DNA of 64,000 nt. Origin: DCFW01 sp963790715. Its GTDB lineage: Bacteria > Bacteroidota > Bacteroidia > Bacteroidales > Bacteroidaceae. Below the pieces are notes generated by a model. The model worked only from the letters and a program-made list of their open reading frames with translations, did no database searches and was not told where the DNA came from. This document shows positions 56,094 through 64,000 of this stretch, in pieces. The stretch spans positions 1-64,000 of the forward strand of contig CAWBPN010000009.1 of NCBI GenBank assembly GCA_963790715.1, given 5' to 3'. A program made the translations under genes and the position numbers. Each line of letters starts with the position of its first letter. Position 1 is the stretch's first letter.

Positions 56094-58128
56094 TATTGTT
56101 TATTGTAGTATCCGGTGTGTCTTTTTGTTCTTTGTCGGTACTTTCTTGCTCTTTACCAGCCTCTTCATCTTTTTGTTCTTTCATCTTATCATCTTCTTCC
56201 ATAATCTCTTCAGAGCGTGAGTGCCATGGGCGTTTACCGAATATTCGTTCAACATCGTCAGCCATAATTACCTCTTTGTCAATTAATAATTGAGCTAACT
56301 GGTTATGCTTTTCCTTGTTCTCGGAAAGTATTTTCTTGGCACGGGCATATTGTTCGGCTATTAATTCTTTTGCTGCATTGTCGATATTCTCGGCCGTCTT
56401 TTCGCTGTATGGCTTTTCAAAAGAATATTCCTGATTATTGTAGTAGCATATATTTGGCAACTTATCGCTCATACCCATATATGCAATCATTCCGTATACT
56501 TGTTTGGTTACGCGTTCCAAATCATTCATAGCACCTGAAGATATATGTCCGGTGAAGAGTTCTTCAGCGGCACGTCCGCCAAGTAGCGAACATATCTCGT
56601 CAAGCATTTCTTCTTTGGTTGTTATTTGGCGTTCTTCGGGTAGATACCAGGCAGCTCCCAATGCTTGTCCGCGCGGAACAATAGTTACTTTTATCAATGG
56701 ATTGGCATATTCAAGCAACCACGAGATTGATGCATGTCCGGCTTCATGAAGCGCTATTGTACGACGCTCTTTGACTGTCATAATTTTTGTCTTCTTTTCA
56801 AGTCCGCCGACTATACGGTCAACGGCATCAAGAAAGTCTTGTTTACCGACAAAGCTCTTGTGGTGACGCGCTGCAATAAGTGCCGCTTCATTGCATACAT
56901 TTGCAATATCAGCACCTGAGAAACCGGGCGTTTGGCGTGCAAGTAAGTCAACATCAACCGATTCATCAATTTTTATAGGGCGTAAATGTACTTCAAATAT
57001 TTCTTTACGTTCGTTCAAATCAGGTAAGTCAACATGGATTTGGCGATCGAAACGACCGGCACGCAAAAGTGCCTTATCCAATATATCTACACGGTTGGTG
57101 GCAGCCAATACAATTATACCGCTGTTGGTACCGAAACCGTCCATCTCGGTAAGTAGTTGGTTCAATGTGCTTTCACGTTCATCATTACCGCCTAAACTTG
57201 GGTTCTTACCGCGGGCGCGTCCAACAGCATCAATTTCATCAATGAATATAATACACGGAGCTTTTTCCTTAGCCTGCTTAAACAAGTCACGCACTCGTGA
57301 GGCACCGACGCCGACGAACATCTCTACAAAGTCTGAGCCTGAAAGAGAGAAGAACGGAACATTAGCTTCACCAGCAACGGCTTTAGCCAAAAGAGTCTTT
57401 CCTGTTCCCGGAGGACCTACCAGTAAAGCTCCTTTAGGTATCTTTCCCCCCAATTCGGTATATTTTTGAGGCTCTTTTAAAAACTCCACAATTTCCTCCA
57501 CTTCTTGTTTAGCTCCGGCTAATCCAGCTACGTCTTTAAACGTTACTTTCATCTGCTTGCCGTTCTTGTCAAACAGTTGAGCCTTTGATCTACCAACGCT
57601 GAATATGCCACCTCCGCTGTTTGATCCACCGTTGCCCATTCGCCTCATTATGAATATCCAAATGGCGATTATTAATACTATAGGTAACAACTGTATAAGA
57701 ATTGACGAAAAATAATTATTTTTCTCAGAATAAGATTCTTCACCTTTAAAATGGTGCTGTGTACGTTGCTGTTGTATGAAATTTGTTACAGCCTCGGCAG
57801 ATGGAGCATGTGTATTAAGTATAGGTAAATGGCCGACTTTGTTTGAGTCGGAACCGAACACATCTTTTACATGATTTGGTATGATATAAACGTCAACCGT
57901 GTTGTCGCTGTAAGTAACTATTTTAGATACGAAACCCCTAGCGACATAATCCTGGAATTTAGTGTAACTAACATCCTTTCCCGTATTTTGACCGCCATCG
58001 GCAAAATACAGAACTGCTAATATGACGCCGATAATGGCAAACATCCAATTAAGATTGAAATGCGGTGGTCCTGGTTTTGTGCCATTATCATTATTATCAT
58101 TAATATTCGGTTTATTTTGATCTTCCAT
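56080..58128 (-). CDS. ftsH: ATP-dependent zinc metalloprotease FtsH
   Basis: A 682-residue membrane protease that degrades unassembled membrane and regulatory proteins. Spans lie at about residues 28-43 and 141-161 with a periplasmic loop between. Walker A GPPGTGKT is at 238-245, Walker B FIDEIDA at 295-301, and the zinc site HEAGH at 461-465. The C-terminal 60 residues are a charged Glu/Lys/Asp tail. It forms an operon with rsfS upstream and cdsA downstream. Confidence 0.97.
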   Translation of the reverse strand: MEDQNKPNINDNNDNGTKPGPPHFNLNWMFAIIGVILAVLYFADGGQNTGKDVSYTKFQDYVARGFVSKIVTYSDNTVDVYIIPNHVKDVFGSDSNKVGHLPILNTHAPSAEAVTNFIQQQRTQHHFKGEESYSEKNNYFSSILIQLLPIVLIIAIWIFIMRRMGNGGSNSGGGIFSVGRSKAQLFDKNGKQMKVTFKDVAGLAGAKQEVEEIVEFLKEPQKYTELGGKIPKGALLVGPPGTGKTLLAKAVAGEANVPFFSLSGSDFVEMFVGVGASRVRDLFKQAKEKAPCIIFIDEIDAVGRARGKNPSLGGNDERESTLNQLLTEMDGFGTNSGIIVLAATNRVDILDKALLRAGRFDRQIHVDLPDLNERKEIFEVHLRPIKIDESVDVDLLARQTPGFSGADIANVCNEAALIAARHHKSFVGKQDFLDAVDRIVGGLEKKTKIMTVKERRTIALHEAGHASISWLLEYANPLIKVTIVPRGQALGAAWYLPEERQITTKEEMLDEICSLLGGRAAEELFTGHISSGAMNDLERVTKQVYGMIAYMGMSDKLPNICYYNNQEYSFEKPYSEKTAENIDNAAKELIAEQYARAKKILSENKEKHNQLAQLLIDKEVIMADDVERIFGKRPWHSRSEEIMEEDDKMKEQKDEEAGKEQESTDKEQKDTPDTTINNNEKQ

Positions 58129-58140
58129 TATTTTGTCTAT

Positions 58141-58500
58141 TTAATTAAAATCTGCGATTTCTGTCAGTTGTGCATCTTCCCAAAGGTGTTCCAAATCGTA
58201 GTATTTACGAATCTCCGGCAAAAATACATGTACTACAATGTCACTGTAGTCAATGGCTACCCATTCGGAGTTATTTTTCCCGTCAATAGAAATAGGCTTT
58301 TCTCCACTGTTTTCGCATACATGGTCATATATTTCGTCAGTAACGGCTGAAACCTGACTTGGGGAATTACCTTGACAAATGATAAAATATTTACATATCG
58401 TGTTATCTATATGAGTAAGGTCGGCAATAACAATTTTGTAACCTTTTTTTTCTTGAATTCCTTCAACGATTGTGTTAACTAACTTTTTTGTCTCTGTCAT
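58141..58500 (-). CDS. rsfS: Ribosomal silencing factor RsfS
   Basis: A 119-residue protein that binds ribosomal protein L14 and blocks subunit joining in starvation. Family motifs are IVIADLTHIDNTICKYFIIC and NNSEWVAIDYSDIVVHVFLP. It lies 12 bases upstream of ftsH, the usual Bacteroidetes order. Confidence 0.94.
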   Translation of the reverse strand: MTETKKLVNTIVEGIQEKKGYKIVIADLTHIDNTICKYFIICQGNSPSQVSAVTDEIYDHVCENSGEKPISIDGKNNSEWVAIDYSDIVVHVFLPEIRKYYDLEHLWEDAQLTEIADFN

Positions 58501-58531
58501 ACTTATAATAATGTACTATACAATTAGTGCA

Positions 58532-58539
58532 CAAAGATA
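58532..58539 (-). promoter_or_regulatory. Bacteroidetes -7 element for rsfS-ftsH-cdsA
   Basis: The minus strand reads TATCTTTG 32 bases upstream of rsfS. Confidence 0.55.
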
Positions 58540-58643
58540 GTTCTTTTCTATAATAAAAAATATTTTATATAACAAATATCTTAGGTTTTTGGTATATTAA
58601 CAAAAAAAAATTGCAAAGTTTTCTCGATTGTCGAAAAAATATG

Positions 58644-58651
58644 TACTTTTG
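58644..58651 (+). promoter_or_regulatory. Bacteroidetes -7 element for tRNA-Gln
   Basis: TACTTTTG lies 24 bases before the mature tRNA. Confidence 0.5.
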
Positions 58652-58675
58652 CCGAGCATTTCGATAATATGCTTT

Positions 58676-58746
58676 TGGGCTATGGTGTAATGGTAACACT
58701 TCAGTTTCTGGCACTGACTTTTCTGGTTCGAATCCGGATAGCCCAG
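58676..58746 (+). tRNA. tRNA-Gln (anticodon CTG), bacterial
   Basis: Acceptor TGGGCTA pairs with TAGCCCA and the discriminator is G. The anticodon stem TCAGT/ACTGA closes loop TTCTGGC with anticodon CTG. The T-loop is TTCGAAT and no CCA is encoded. It differs wholly from the archaeal tRNA-Gln at 909, as expected for two organisms. Confidence 0.92.
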
Positions 58747-58828
58747 CTAATTGCTTCGCGCAATCGCTATCAAAGAAGTGTAATTTGATATATTGCGTAA
58801 GACGTATAACAATCAAAAGTTATTTAAA

Positions 58829-59188
58829 ATGGATTTTATTAAAATTGCTGAAGAAGCATTTGCAACAGGTAAGACTTTCCCATCTTTTAAAGCTGGTGAT
58901 ACAATTACAGTTGCATATCGTATTAATGAAGGTAACAAAGAACGTGTCCAAGCTTATCGTGGCATTGTTATCAAGATTTGCGGTGAAGGTAATAAGAAGC
59001 GTTTTACGGTTCGTAAAATGTCAGGCTCTATTGGTGTAGAACGTATTTTCCCGATTGACTCACCTTTTATCGATAGTATCGAAGTAAATAAGGTAGGTAA
59101 AGTCCGTCGCGCTAAGTTGTATTATTTACGTAAACTTACCGGTAAGAAAGCTAAGATTAGAGAGAAAAAAGTTGTTGTTACAGCATGA
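58829..59188 (+). CDS. rplS: Ribosomal protein L19
   Basis: A 119-residue 50S protein at the subunit interface. It starts MDFIKIAEEAFATGKTFPSF and has the conserved RVQAYRGIVI, KRFTVRKMSGSIGVERIFPI and KVRRAKLYYLRKLTGKKAKI. The start is ATG 58829. A longer open frame from 58793 has no homology. It is monocistronic behind tRNA-Gln. Confidence 0.97.
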   Translation: MDFIKIAEEAFATGKTFPSFKAGDTITVAYRINEGNKERVQAYRGIVIKICGEGNKKRFTVRKMSGSIGVERIFPIDSPFIDSIEVNKVGKVRRAKLYYLRKLTGKKAKIREKKVVVTA

Positions 59189-59206
59189 TTTTTTTTAAAA
59201 CAGCAT

Positions 59207-59239
59207 AAAAAAAGATGGTTTAATCAACCATCTTTTTTT
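59207..59239. terminator. Bidirectional terminator between rplS and the receptor gene
   Basis: A perfect 14-bp stem AAAAAAAGATGGTT/AACCATCTTTTTTT with loop TAATC gives a T-run on both strands, so it can end both convergent genes. Confidence 0.85.
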
Positions 59240-59250
59240 ATGCCTTGTTG

Positions 59251-62139
59251 TCACATTGGACCACCGCCTCCACCATGACCGAAACCTCCGCCCCTGCGGC
59301 CTCCTCCGAAACCGTCACGCATCATCGGTGAATGACGTCTATCATTACCTTTTTGACCCAGTGTGTTGAATTTCCATATAAATGAAAGAGTGCAATAGCT
59401 GCCTAACGTGTTGTAGCGCGAATCTATCACACTTTGATTTGTGTTTGTTCTGCTAATATTCTTTTGTTGATGAAGGATATCATTAATCTTAAATTGAAGA
59501 CTGCCTGCATTGTTTTTCAGGAAGCTCTTTGTTAGTTGCGCATTCCATAAACATTCGTTTTTGTCTGAAGCACCACTGTAACCTTCACGTATTATGTAAT
59601 TCAGGTTGCTTGTCAGGTATACACTCCACGGGAAAGTTATACTGAAATCATTACCTATGGTGTAGTTCCATGTTTCTTGATTGTTGTTGTTTGTTGTGAG
59701 CTTGTTGTTATGGATTTTTCCGTATGTCATGCCTCCTGATAAGTTAACATCCAACCAATCGTTTCGGTAACCGAAACGTAAGTTTTGCCCTAAGCTTAAA
59801 TTGTAAGTAGTACTTTTCTCGCCTAAAGTAAACTTCTCCGAGTATGCACTTGTAGAAGTTGTGTCGCTTACGCTGGTGTATCCAACTTGGTTACTGTACG
59901 AAACATTTGTAAAAGTGTTCATCGTGAACGAATTGTCTTTAGTCAATGATGTATTGTACATCATGTGTCCGTCAATGCTCCAATTACCGTTTACATTTAC
60001 AAGGTGTGACACTGTACCACCTGTTTTGTTTATGTAGGTTGTTTGCGTTGTTGTGCCGTTAAGAGTATTCTGGAAATTCAACATTCCCATAATACTGCTT
60101 TGGCTGGATTGCATGAAGTTATTATACATCATTCTTAATGAGTTTGTGTATGACGGTTTTAAATTCGGATTACCGTATTGTATATTTAATGAGTCTGTGT
60201 TGCTTATTATAGCTTGCAAGTTTGAAATGCTTGGCGCACTGCTTTGCCCGCGATAAGTGATTCGTAATTGTTTGGTACGATTGAAACGATAGCGAAACTC
60301 TACGTCGGGTGAATAGTTCAGTACATGTTGTTTCAGAGGTTCTGTTTTTTTGTTCAACCCGTAATAAGTAAATGTTTGCGAAGACTGCGGTTGTAGAGTA
60401 AAACCTATATTATATTGATAGTTAGTGCGAATCGTGCGTAATGACAGTCCTATGCTGTGTGCAGAGTAATTATTATAATATCCGCTTCCAAGAGATTCTA
60501 TAGCTTGGTTTGAATAGCCTGCATATTGTGATGTATCATTACTTTCATAAGTATATTTATCAAGCGTATTGTGCTGATAATTATAACTATATCTTAATTG
60601 CAGGAATCTTTGTGTGAAAACCGGTTCCGAATAAGAAACCCCTATTTCATAATTGTATCCGTGATTGTTTGTAGGAGTATACCTGTTTTGCAACACGGTG
60701 CTATCCTGAACTAAATAGTCGATATTATTGAGTGAATACTGATCGGTATTTTGTTTGTTATATCCATAACTACCGAAAACAGAGATGTTACGTCCTTTTT
60801 TATTCAATCGTTTTGTAAATTGAAGATTACCACTTGTTTGAACTCCATTTCCGGATGATTTTGAGCTACCGTCTTTATAGTTTACTCCACGTTCCGTAGG
60901 ACTACCTTCAACATAAGGATATTTTGTATTGTAAGTGCGTGAAGTACCGTCTGCGGTAGTATTAGCTCTATTCCACGTAAATGTAGGACGGAAAATGAAG
61001 CTTGTTGTCGAATCCGGGTCCCATTCCAAGCGGAAGTTTCCGTGGAACTCGTCATTTTTACGGATAGAATTATTATTGTTTGTGTTATAGTTGAAAGTAC
61101 CGGCGCCATAAGATGTTGTAGTATTCTGTTCGCTAACACCTTTACGGTTGGTAAAGCCTAAGCGGCCGTCGCCACCTATTTGCAGTTTACCTTTATCTTC
61201 AGCGAAGTTAATTCCCAGAGTCTTTGTAGTATTTATTCCCTGTCCGGCATTCGTATTGAATCCCATTCCTCCTCCTCCGAATTCCGAGAATCCTTGACTG
61301 TTTATATTATTTGCACTGCCTATTGCAGAGAATTGTGAGTTATCCAAGAATCGATTTGCATTAAGGTTTTCTTCATATCTGCCTTGGTTGCCTGCGCCTA
61401 ATTTTACTTGACCTACCCAGCCGTCTTTCATTCCGGGCTTTACTTGTAAGTCAAGTACAGTTTCTTCATTTCCGTCGTCTATACCGGTTAGTTTGGTGAA
61501 GTCTGATTGTTTGTCATATGTTTTTAATTTATTTACCATGTTGGCAGGCAAATTCTTCATTGCCACAGTCGGGTCGTCGGTGAAAAACTCTTTACCGTCA
61601 ACCAATATCTTTTTCACCTGTTTGCCGTTAATGGTGATATTCCCGCTGTTGTCAATAACCGCACCTGGAAGTTTTTTCACCAAATCTTCAAGCATTGATC
61701 CATCGGCCACTTTAAAGGCGGCTGCATTATATATGATAGTGTCTTCTTTCACCACCACCTGGATGGCTTTACCAGTTACCACAGCCTCTTTTAACATTAT
61801 ACCTGTGCTGCCTAGTCTAATCTTTCCGGCAGCGTATGTCGGACTGGCAGCCGTTATTTCAAAAGGCACTTTTTTCGTATCGTATCCGATGAAAGAGATA
61901 ATCGCAAGGTATTTTCCTGCCTTTAAGTTACTGGCAGAAAAGTATCCCTGCTCATCTGTAGATGTAGCTCCTATGAAAGTGCTGTCAGGTAGAGATAAGA
62001 TTTTGATGGTGGCAGCTTGTATAGCCTCCTGTTTCTTGCCGTCGATAATCGTTCCGCTTAACGATTTCGTTTCATTTTGTGCTTGAGCTAACGTATAGCT
62101 CAGACTTAGAGCTAAGAATAGCATGTAAAGGTGTCTCAT
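59251..62139 (-). CDS. TonB-receptor-like outer-membrane beta-barrel protein
   Basis: An intact 962-residue protein with a signal peptide (MRHLYMLFLALSLSYTLAQA). It has a carboxypeptidase-regulatory domain (LSGTIIDGKKQEAIQAATIK), a plug (MLKEAVVTGKAIQVVVKEDT, KKILVDGKEFFTDDP) and a long barrel of OMP_b-brl_3 type. The extreme C-terminus is Gly-rich (GGGRRGGGFGHGGGGGPM) after the barrel, unusual for a protein that normally ends in an aromatic beta strand. It is the intact counterpart of the two broken genes at 34476 and 38721. Confidence 0.88.
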   Translation of the reverse strand: MRHLYMLFLALSLSYTLAQAQNETKSLSGTIIDGKKQEAIQAATIKILSLPDSTFIGATSTDEQGYFSASNLKAGKYLAIISFIGYDTKKVPFEITAASPTYAAGKIRLGSTGIMLKEAVVTGKAIQVVVKEDTIIYNAAAFKVADGSMLEDLVKKLPGAVIDNSGNITINGKQVKKILVDGKEFFTDDPTVAMKNLPANMVNKLKTYDKQSDFTKLTGIDDGNEETVLDLQVKPGMKDGWVGQVKLGAGNQGRYEENLNANRFLDNSQFSAIGSANNINSQGFSEFGGGGMGFNTNAGQGINTTKTLGINFAEDKGKLQIGGDGRLGFTNRKGVSEQNTTTSYGAGTFNYNTNNNNSIRKNDEFHGNFRLEWDPDSTTSFIFRPTFTWNRANTTADGTSRTYNTKYPYVEGSPTERGVNYKDGSSKSSGNGVQTSGNLQFTKRLNKKGRNISVFGSYGYNKQNTDQYSLNNIDYLVQDSTVLQNRYTPTNNHGYNYEIGVSYSEPVFTQRFLQLRYSYNYQHNTLDKYTYESNDTSQYAGYSNQAIESLGSGYYNNYSAHSIGLSLRTIRTNYQYNIGFTLQPQSSQTFTYYGLNKKTEPLKQHVLNYSPDVEFRYRFNRTKQLRITYRGQSSAPSISNLQAIISNTDSLNIQYGNPNLKPSYTNSLRMMYNNFMQSSQSSIMGMLNFQNTLNGTTTQTTYINKTGGTVSHLVNVNGNWSIDGHMMYNTSLTKDNSFTMNTFTNVSYSNQVGYTSVSDTTSTSAYSEKFTLGEKSTTYNLSLGQNLRFGYRNDWLDVNLSGGMTYGKIHNNKLTTNNNNQETWNYTIGNDFSITFPWSVYLTSNLNYIIREGYSGASDKNECLWNAQLTKSFLKNNAGSLQFKINDILHQQKNISRTNTNQSVIDSRYNTLGSYCTLSFIWKFNTLGQKGNDRRHSPMMRDGFGGGRRGGGFGHGGGGGPM

Positions 62140-62234
62140 ACTAAATAAGTATTTATTTTAAGCTTTTGACAGTTTATATGTGAAATGGTTTAAATCACTT
62201 TGTCGATTAAAATTATAGAAACATAGAAAAAATG

Positions 62235-62264
62235 TTTGTTTAGTGTGCAAAAATAGTAATTTTG
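62235..62264 (+). promoter_or_regulatory. Bacteroidetes promoter for aroB
   Basis: The -33 element TTTG at 62235-62238 and the -7 element TAATTTTG at 62257-62264, 18 bases apart, match the Bacteroidetes consensus. The start codon is 23 bases downstream. Confidence 0.65.
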
Positions 62265-62286
62265 CGTTTTAAATAAAAATAAAAAT

Positions 62287-63348
62287 ATGTCGAAACAGAA
62301 GGTAATTCTTAGCAAGCAACTTGCTCAAGACTTGCAAGAGGCCGTGTCGTTGCAGCAATGTGATCGGTTGTTTGTTCTCACCGATGAACACACATATAAA
62401 TATTGTCAACCACTTATTATAGAAACATTGGACAAGTTTGGGGCACAATCTATTGTTGTTGGAGCCACCGATCTTAATAAGAATCTTGAGTCGTTGGCGC
62501 AAGTATGGACGGCATTGAGTAAACATGGAGCATCACGTAAATCACTTTTAATAAATTTAGGCGGAGGCATGATAACCGATTTGGGAGGATTTGCCGCATC
62601 CACTTTTAAGCGAGGAATAAAATACATCAATATCCCTACAACATTATTATCAATGGTAGATGCATCGGTTGGAGGCAAAACAGGAATTAATTTCAATGGA
62701 CTGAAAAACGAAATTGGAGTATTTAATCCTGCTTCAACGGTAATTATAGATACGGAATTTCTTCGCTCACTGGATGAAGAAAATGTTCTCAGCGGTTATG
62801 GCGAAATGATTAAGCACGGGCTGATTAGCAATGTAGAGCATTGGGCGGAACTCCTGCAATTTGATGTAAGGCAACCAGATTATGAACATCTTAAACAAAT
62901 GGTCGGAACCAGTATAAAAGTGAAAGAAGACATTGTAGACAAAGATCCTTTTGAGCAAAACATCCGTAAAGCATTAAACTTCGGTCACACGGTAGGCCAT
63001 GCATTCGAGAGCCTAAGTTTCAAAGAGAATCGCCCCGTACTTCACGGTTATGCAGTAGCTTGGGGAATAGTGTGTGAGTTGTACATGAGCACATTAAAGA
63101 TGGGATTTCCACAAGATAAAATGCGCCAAACGGTTAATTTCATTAAAGATAATTATGGAGTATTCTCCATAGATTGCGATAAATACGACACCTTGTATGG
63201 ATTAATGAAACATGATAAGAAGAACATAAATGGAGTGATAAACTTCACCCTTCTTAAAGACATAGGTGATATTTATATAAATCAGACACCAACACAGGAA
63301 GAAATTTACGACATGTTTGATTTCTATAGAGAGTGCATGGGGTTGTAA
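62287..63348 (+). CDS. aroB: 3-dehydroquinate synthase
   Basis: A 353-residue NAD- and metal-dependent enzyme that closes the ring in the shikimate pathway. Motifs are LINLGGGMITDLGGFAAS, DASVGGKTGINFNGLKNEIG, SGYGEMIKHGLI and the metal His in NFGHTVGHAFES. Length is normal and the gene is intact. Confidence 0.96.
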   Translation: MSKQKVILSKQLAQDLQEAVSLQQCDRLFVLTDEHTYKYCQPLIIETLDKFGAQSIVVGATDLNKNLESLAQVWTALSKHGASRKSLLINLGGGMITDLGGFAASTFKRGIKYINIPTTLLSMVDASVGGKTGINFNGLKNEIGVFNPASTVIIDTEFLRSLDEENVLSGYGEMIKHGLISNVEHWAELLQFDVRQPDYEHLKQMVGTSIKVKEDIVDKDPFEQNIRKALNFGHTVGHAFESLSFKENRPVLHGYAVAWGIVCELYMSTLKMGFPQDKMRQTVNFIKDNYGVFSIDCDKYDTLYGLMKHDKKNINGVINFTLLKDIGDIYINQTPTQEEIYDMFDFYRECMGL

Positions 63349-63394
63349 AACGAATAAAAGTAATCAAAGGTTTGGTTATTTCAAATAAGAATAA

Positions 63395-63402
63395 TATCTT
63401 TG
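63395..63402 (+). promoter_or_regulatory. Bacteroidetes -7 element for tRNA-Pro
   Basis: TATCTTTG lies 11 bases before the mature tRNA, with TTTG at 63371-63374 as the -33 element. Confidence 0.6.
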
Positions 63403-63413
63403 CAGTCGATTTT

Positions 63414-63487
63414 CGGGATGTAGCTCAGCCCGGTAGAGTACGCGTCTGGGGGGCGTGTGGTCGCAAGTCCGAATCTTGTCATCCCGA
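63414..63487 (+). tRNA. tRNA-Pro (anticodon GGG), bacterial
   Basis: Acceptor CGGGATG pairs with CATCCCG and the discriminator is A. The anticodon loop CTGGGGG gives GGG, and its stem has two G-U-type pairs. The T-loop is TCCGAAT, where position 54 is C rather than T. This is otherwise the usual Bacteroides-type tRNA-Pro. No CCA is encoded. Confidence 0.92.
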
Positions 63488-63665
63488 CAAGTGAGCATCA
63501 AGGAGTTAGGCAGTTAGCTTAGCTCCTTTGCTTTTTCTATCGTGATGGATTTTAATAATTTTGAGCATATAATAAGATTTTGAATAATGTTCATATTTTG
63601 TCGTGAATAAGACAAAATAACGGATGTTTTTTGAGATAAAGCATAGATATTCCAGAGTAATTTCT

Positions 63666-63673
63666 TATTTTTG
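63666..63673 (+). promoter_or_regulatory. Bacteroidetes -7 element for the lipoprotein gene
   Basis: TATTTTTG matches TAnnTTTG and lies 53 bases before the ATG. Confidence 0.45.
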
Positions 63674-63726
63674 TACAAAATAGACAACGAGAGGTAACTA
63701 AAAGCTGTTATTAAACAAGTCAGAAT

Positions 63727-64000
63727 ATGAAAAATATATTAGGATTTTTAGCGTTAGTAGTCGTGATGTGCTCATGTGGTACTGCAATGCAACGCAAATC
63801 TCTTTTAATTGAGTCCGGTATGACAAAGGAAAATGTTGTTAAGATTATGGGAGCACCGGGAAACAGGCAGTTTGATGGACGTGAAGAAGTATGGCAATAT
63901 TGTGCTACCGGATTAATTTCAGACAAATATTATGTTATTTGGTTTTATGATTCATTGGTAACTGGTTTAACTCAATATACTGAAGATAATTCCCCAAATA
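63727..64000 (+). CDS. BamE/SmpA-like lipoprotein, cut by the window end
   Basis: The first 91 codons of a lipoprotein. The signal peptide MKNILGFLALVVVMCSCGT carries a lipobox, then LLIESGMTKENVVKIMGAP and REEVWQYCATG follow the SmpA/OmlA (BamE) fold, in which M-T-K-E-V-K--G-P is typical. BamE-like proteins support outer-membrane protein assembly, but small relatives have other roles. The frame is open at base 64000. Confidence 0.75.
   Translation, partial: MKNILGFLALVVVMCSCGTAMQRKSLLIESGMTKENVVKIMGAPGNRQFDGREEVWQYCATGLISDKYYVIWFYDSLVTGLTQYTEDNSPN

Overview
The window is two unrelated genomes joined end to end. Bases 1 to about 31,270 look like a Methanosarcina chromosome. They carry chromosomal protein MC1, archaeal GMP synthase subunit B, RaSEA (archaeosine), MptA (methanopterin), methanogenesis marker 14 with a DUF2098 protein, archaeal tRNA-Gln(TTG) and tRNA-Leu(CAA), TATA-box promoters, and long AT-rich intergenic regions with dispersed hairpin repeats. 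Bases about 31,346 to 64,000 look like a member of the Bacteroidales. They carry outer-membrane beta-barrel receptors, an HU-HIG DNA-binding protein, LpxB, the parAB-DUF5683-mltD-spoT block, ftsH-cdsA-rsfS, bacterial tRNA-Gln(CTG) and tRNA-Pro(GGG), and promoters with the Bacteroidetes -7 element TAnnTTTG. The join lies at a (TC)17 run (31268-31301). argH is cut off on its left after two compensating frameshifts, and a bacterial ABC exporter missing its N-terminus starts on its right. This is best read as an assembly chimera, not gene transfer.

Archaeal half. Positions 1-4060 are gene-poor: tRNA-Gln, one Asn/Ser/Thr-rich secreted protein, a broken small secreted peptide, a decayed orphan gene and tandem repeats. 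Positions 4061-7000 hold a tight three-gene operon: a cytoplasmic substrate-binding-like protein with a DUF1858-like N-terminus, a UreG/HypB-like GTPase with CxxC pairs, and an ABC ATPase. No membrane permease is present. This is the best candidate here for an undescribed system, perhaps cytoplasmic metal or cofactor delivery. Next come guaAB, RaSEA, argB, mc1, mptA, DUF2098 and mmp14 (7195-14248). An acylphosphatase and an OsmC protein, both apparently frameshifted, sit among three copies of a palindromic intergenic repeat. gatCAB (17255-20463) supplies amidated tRNA. After it come DUF1646 and UPF0114 membrane proteins, a zinc-ribbon protein, an ISAzo13-type transposase remnant, tRNA-Leu, alpha-glucan phosphorylase, a PPOX-fold flavoprotein, two tandem methyltransferases and the truncated argH.

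Bacteroidales half. It opens with the tail of a peptide/bacteriocin-type ABC exporter and a short HlyD-like partner. A membrane TPR-HTH regulator follows, preceded by a perfect 15-bp hairpin and a translationally coupled 41-codon ORF. Two beta-barrel receptor genes are each disrupted (one nonsense codon, one frameshift), with a GNAT protein and an HU-HIG protein between them. Housekeeping genes fill the rest: GH27 glycosidase, A1S_2505-like protein, pfkA, alaS, a MerR regulator, spoT, mltD, DUF5683, parB, parA, surE-lpxB, cdsA, ftsH, rsfS, tRNA-Gln, rplS, a 962-residue beta-barrel receptor, aroB, tRNA-Pro and a BamE/SmpA-like lipoprotein cut by the window end.

Single-base disruptions in osmC, the acylphosphatase, argH and both receptor genes suggest draft-quality sequence, so broken genes should be checked against reads before they are called pseudogenes.
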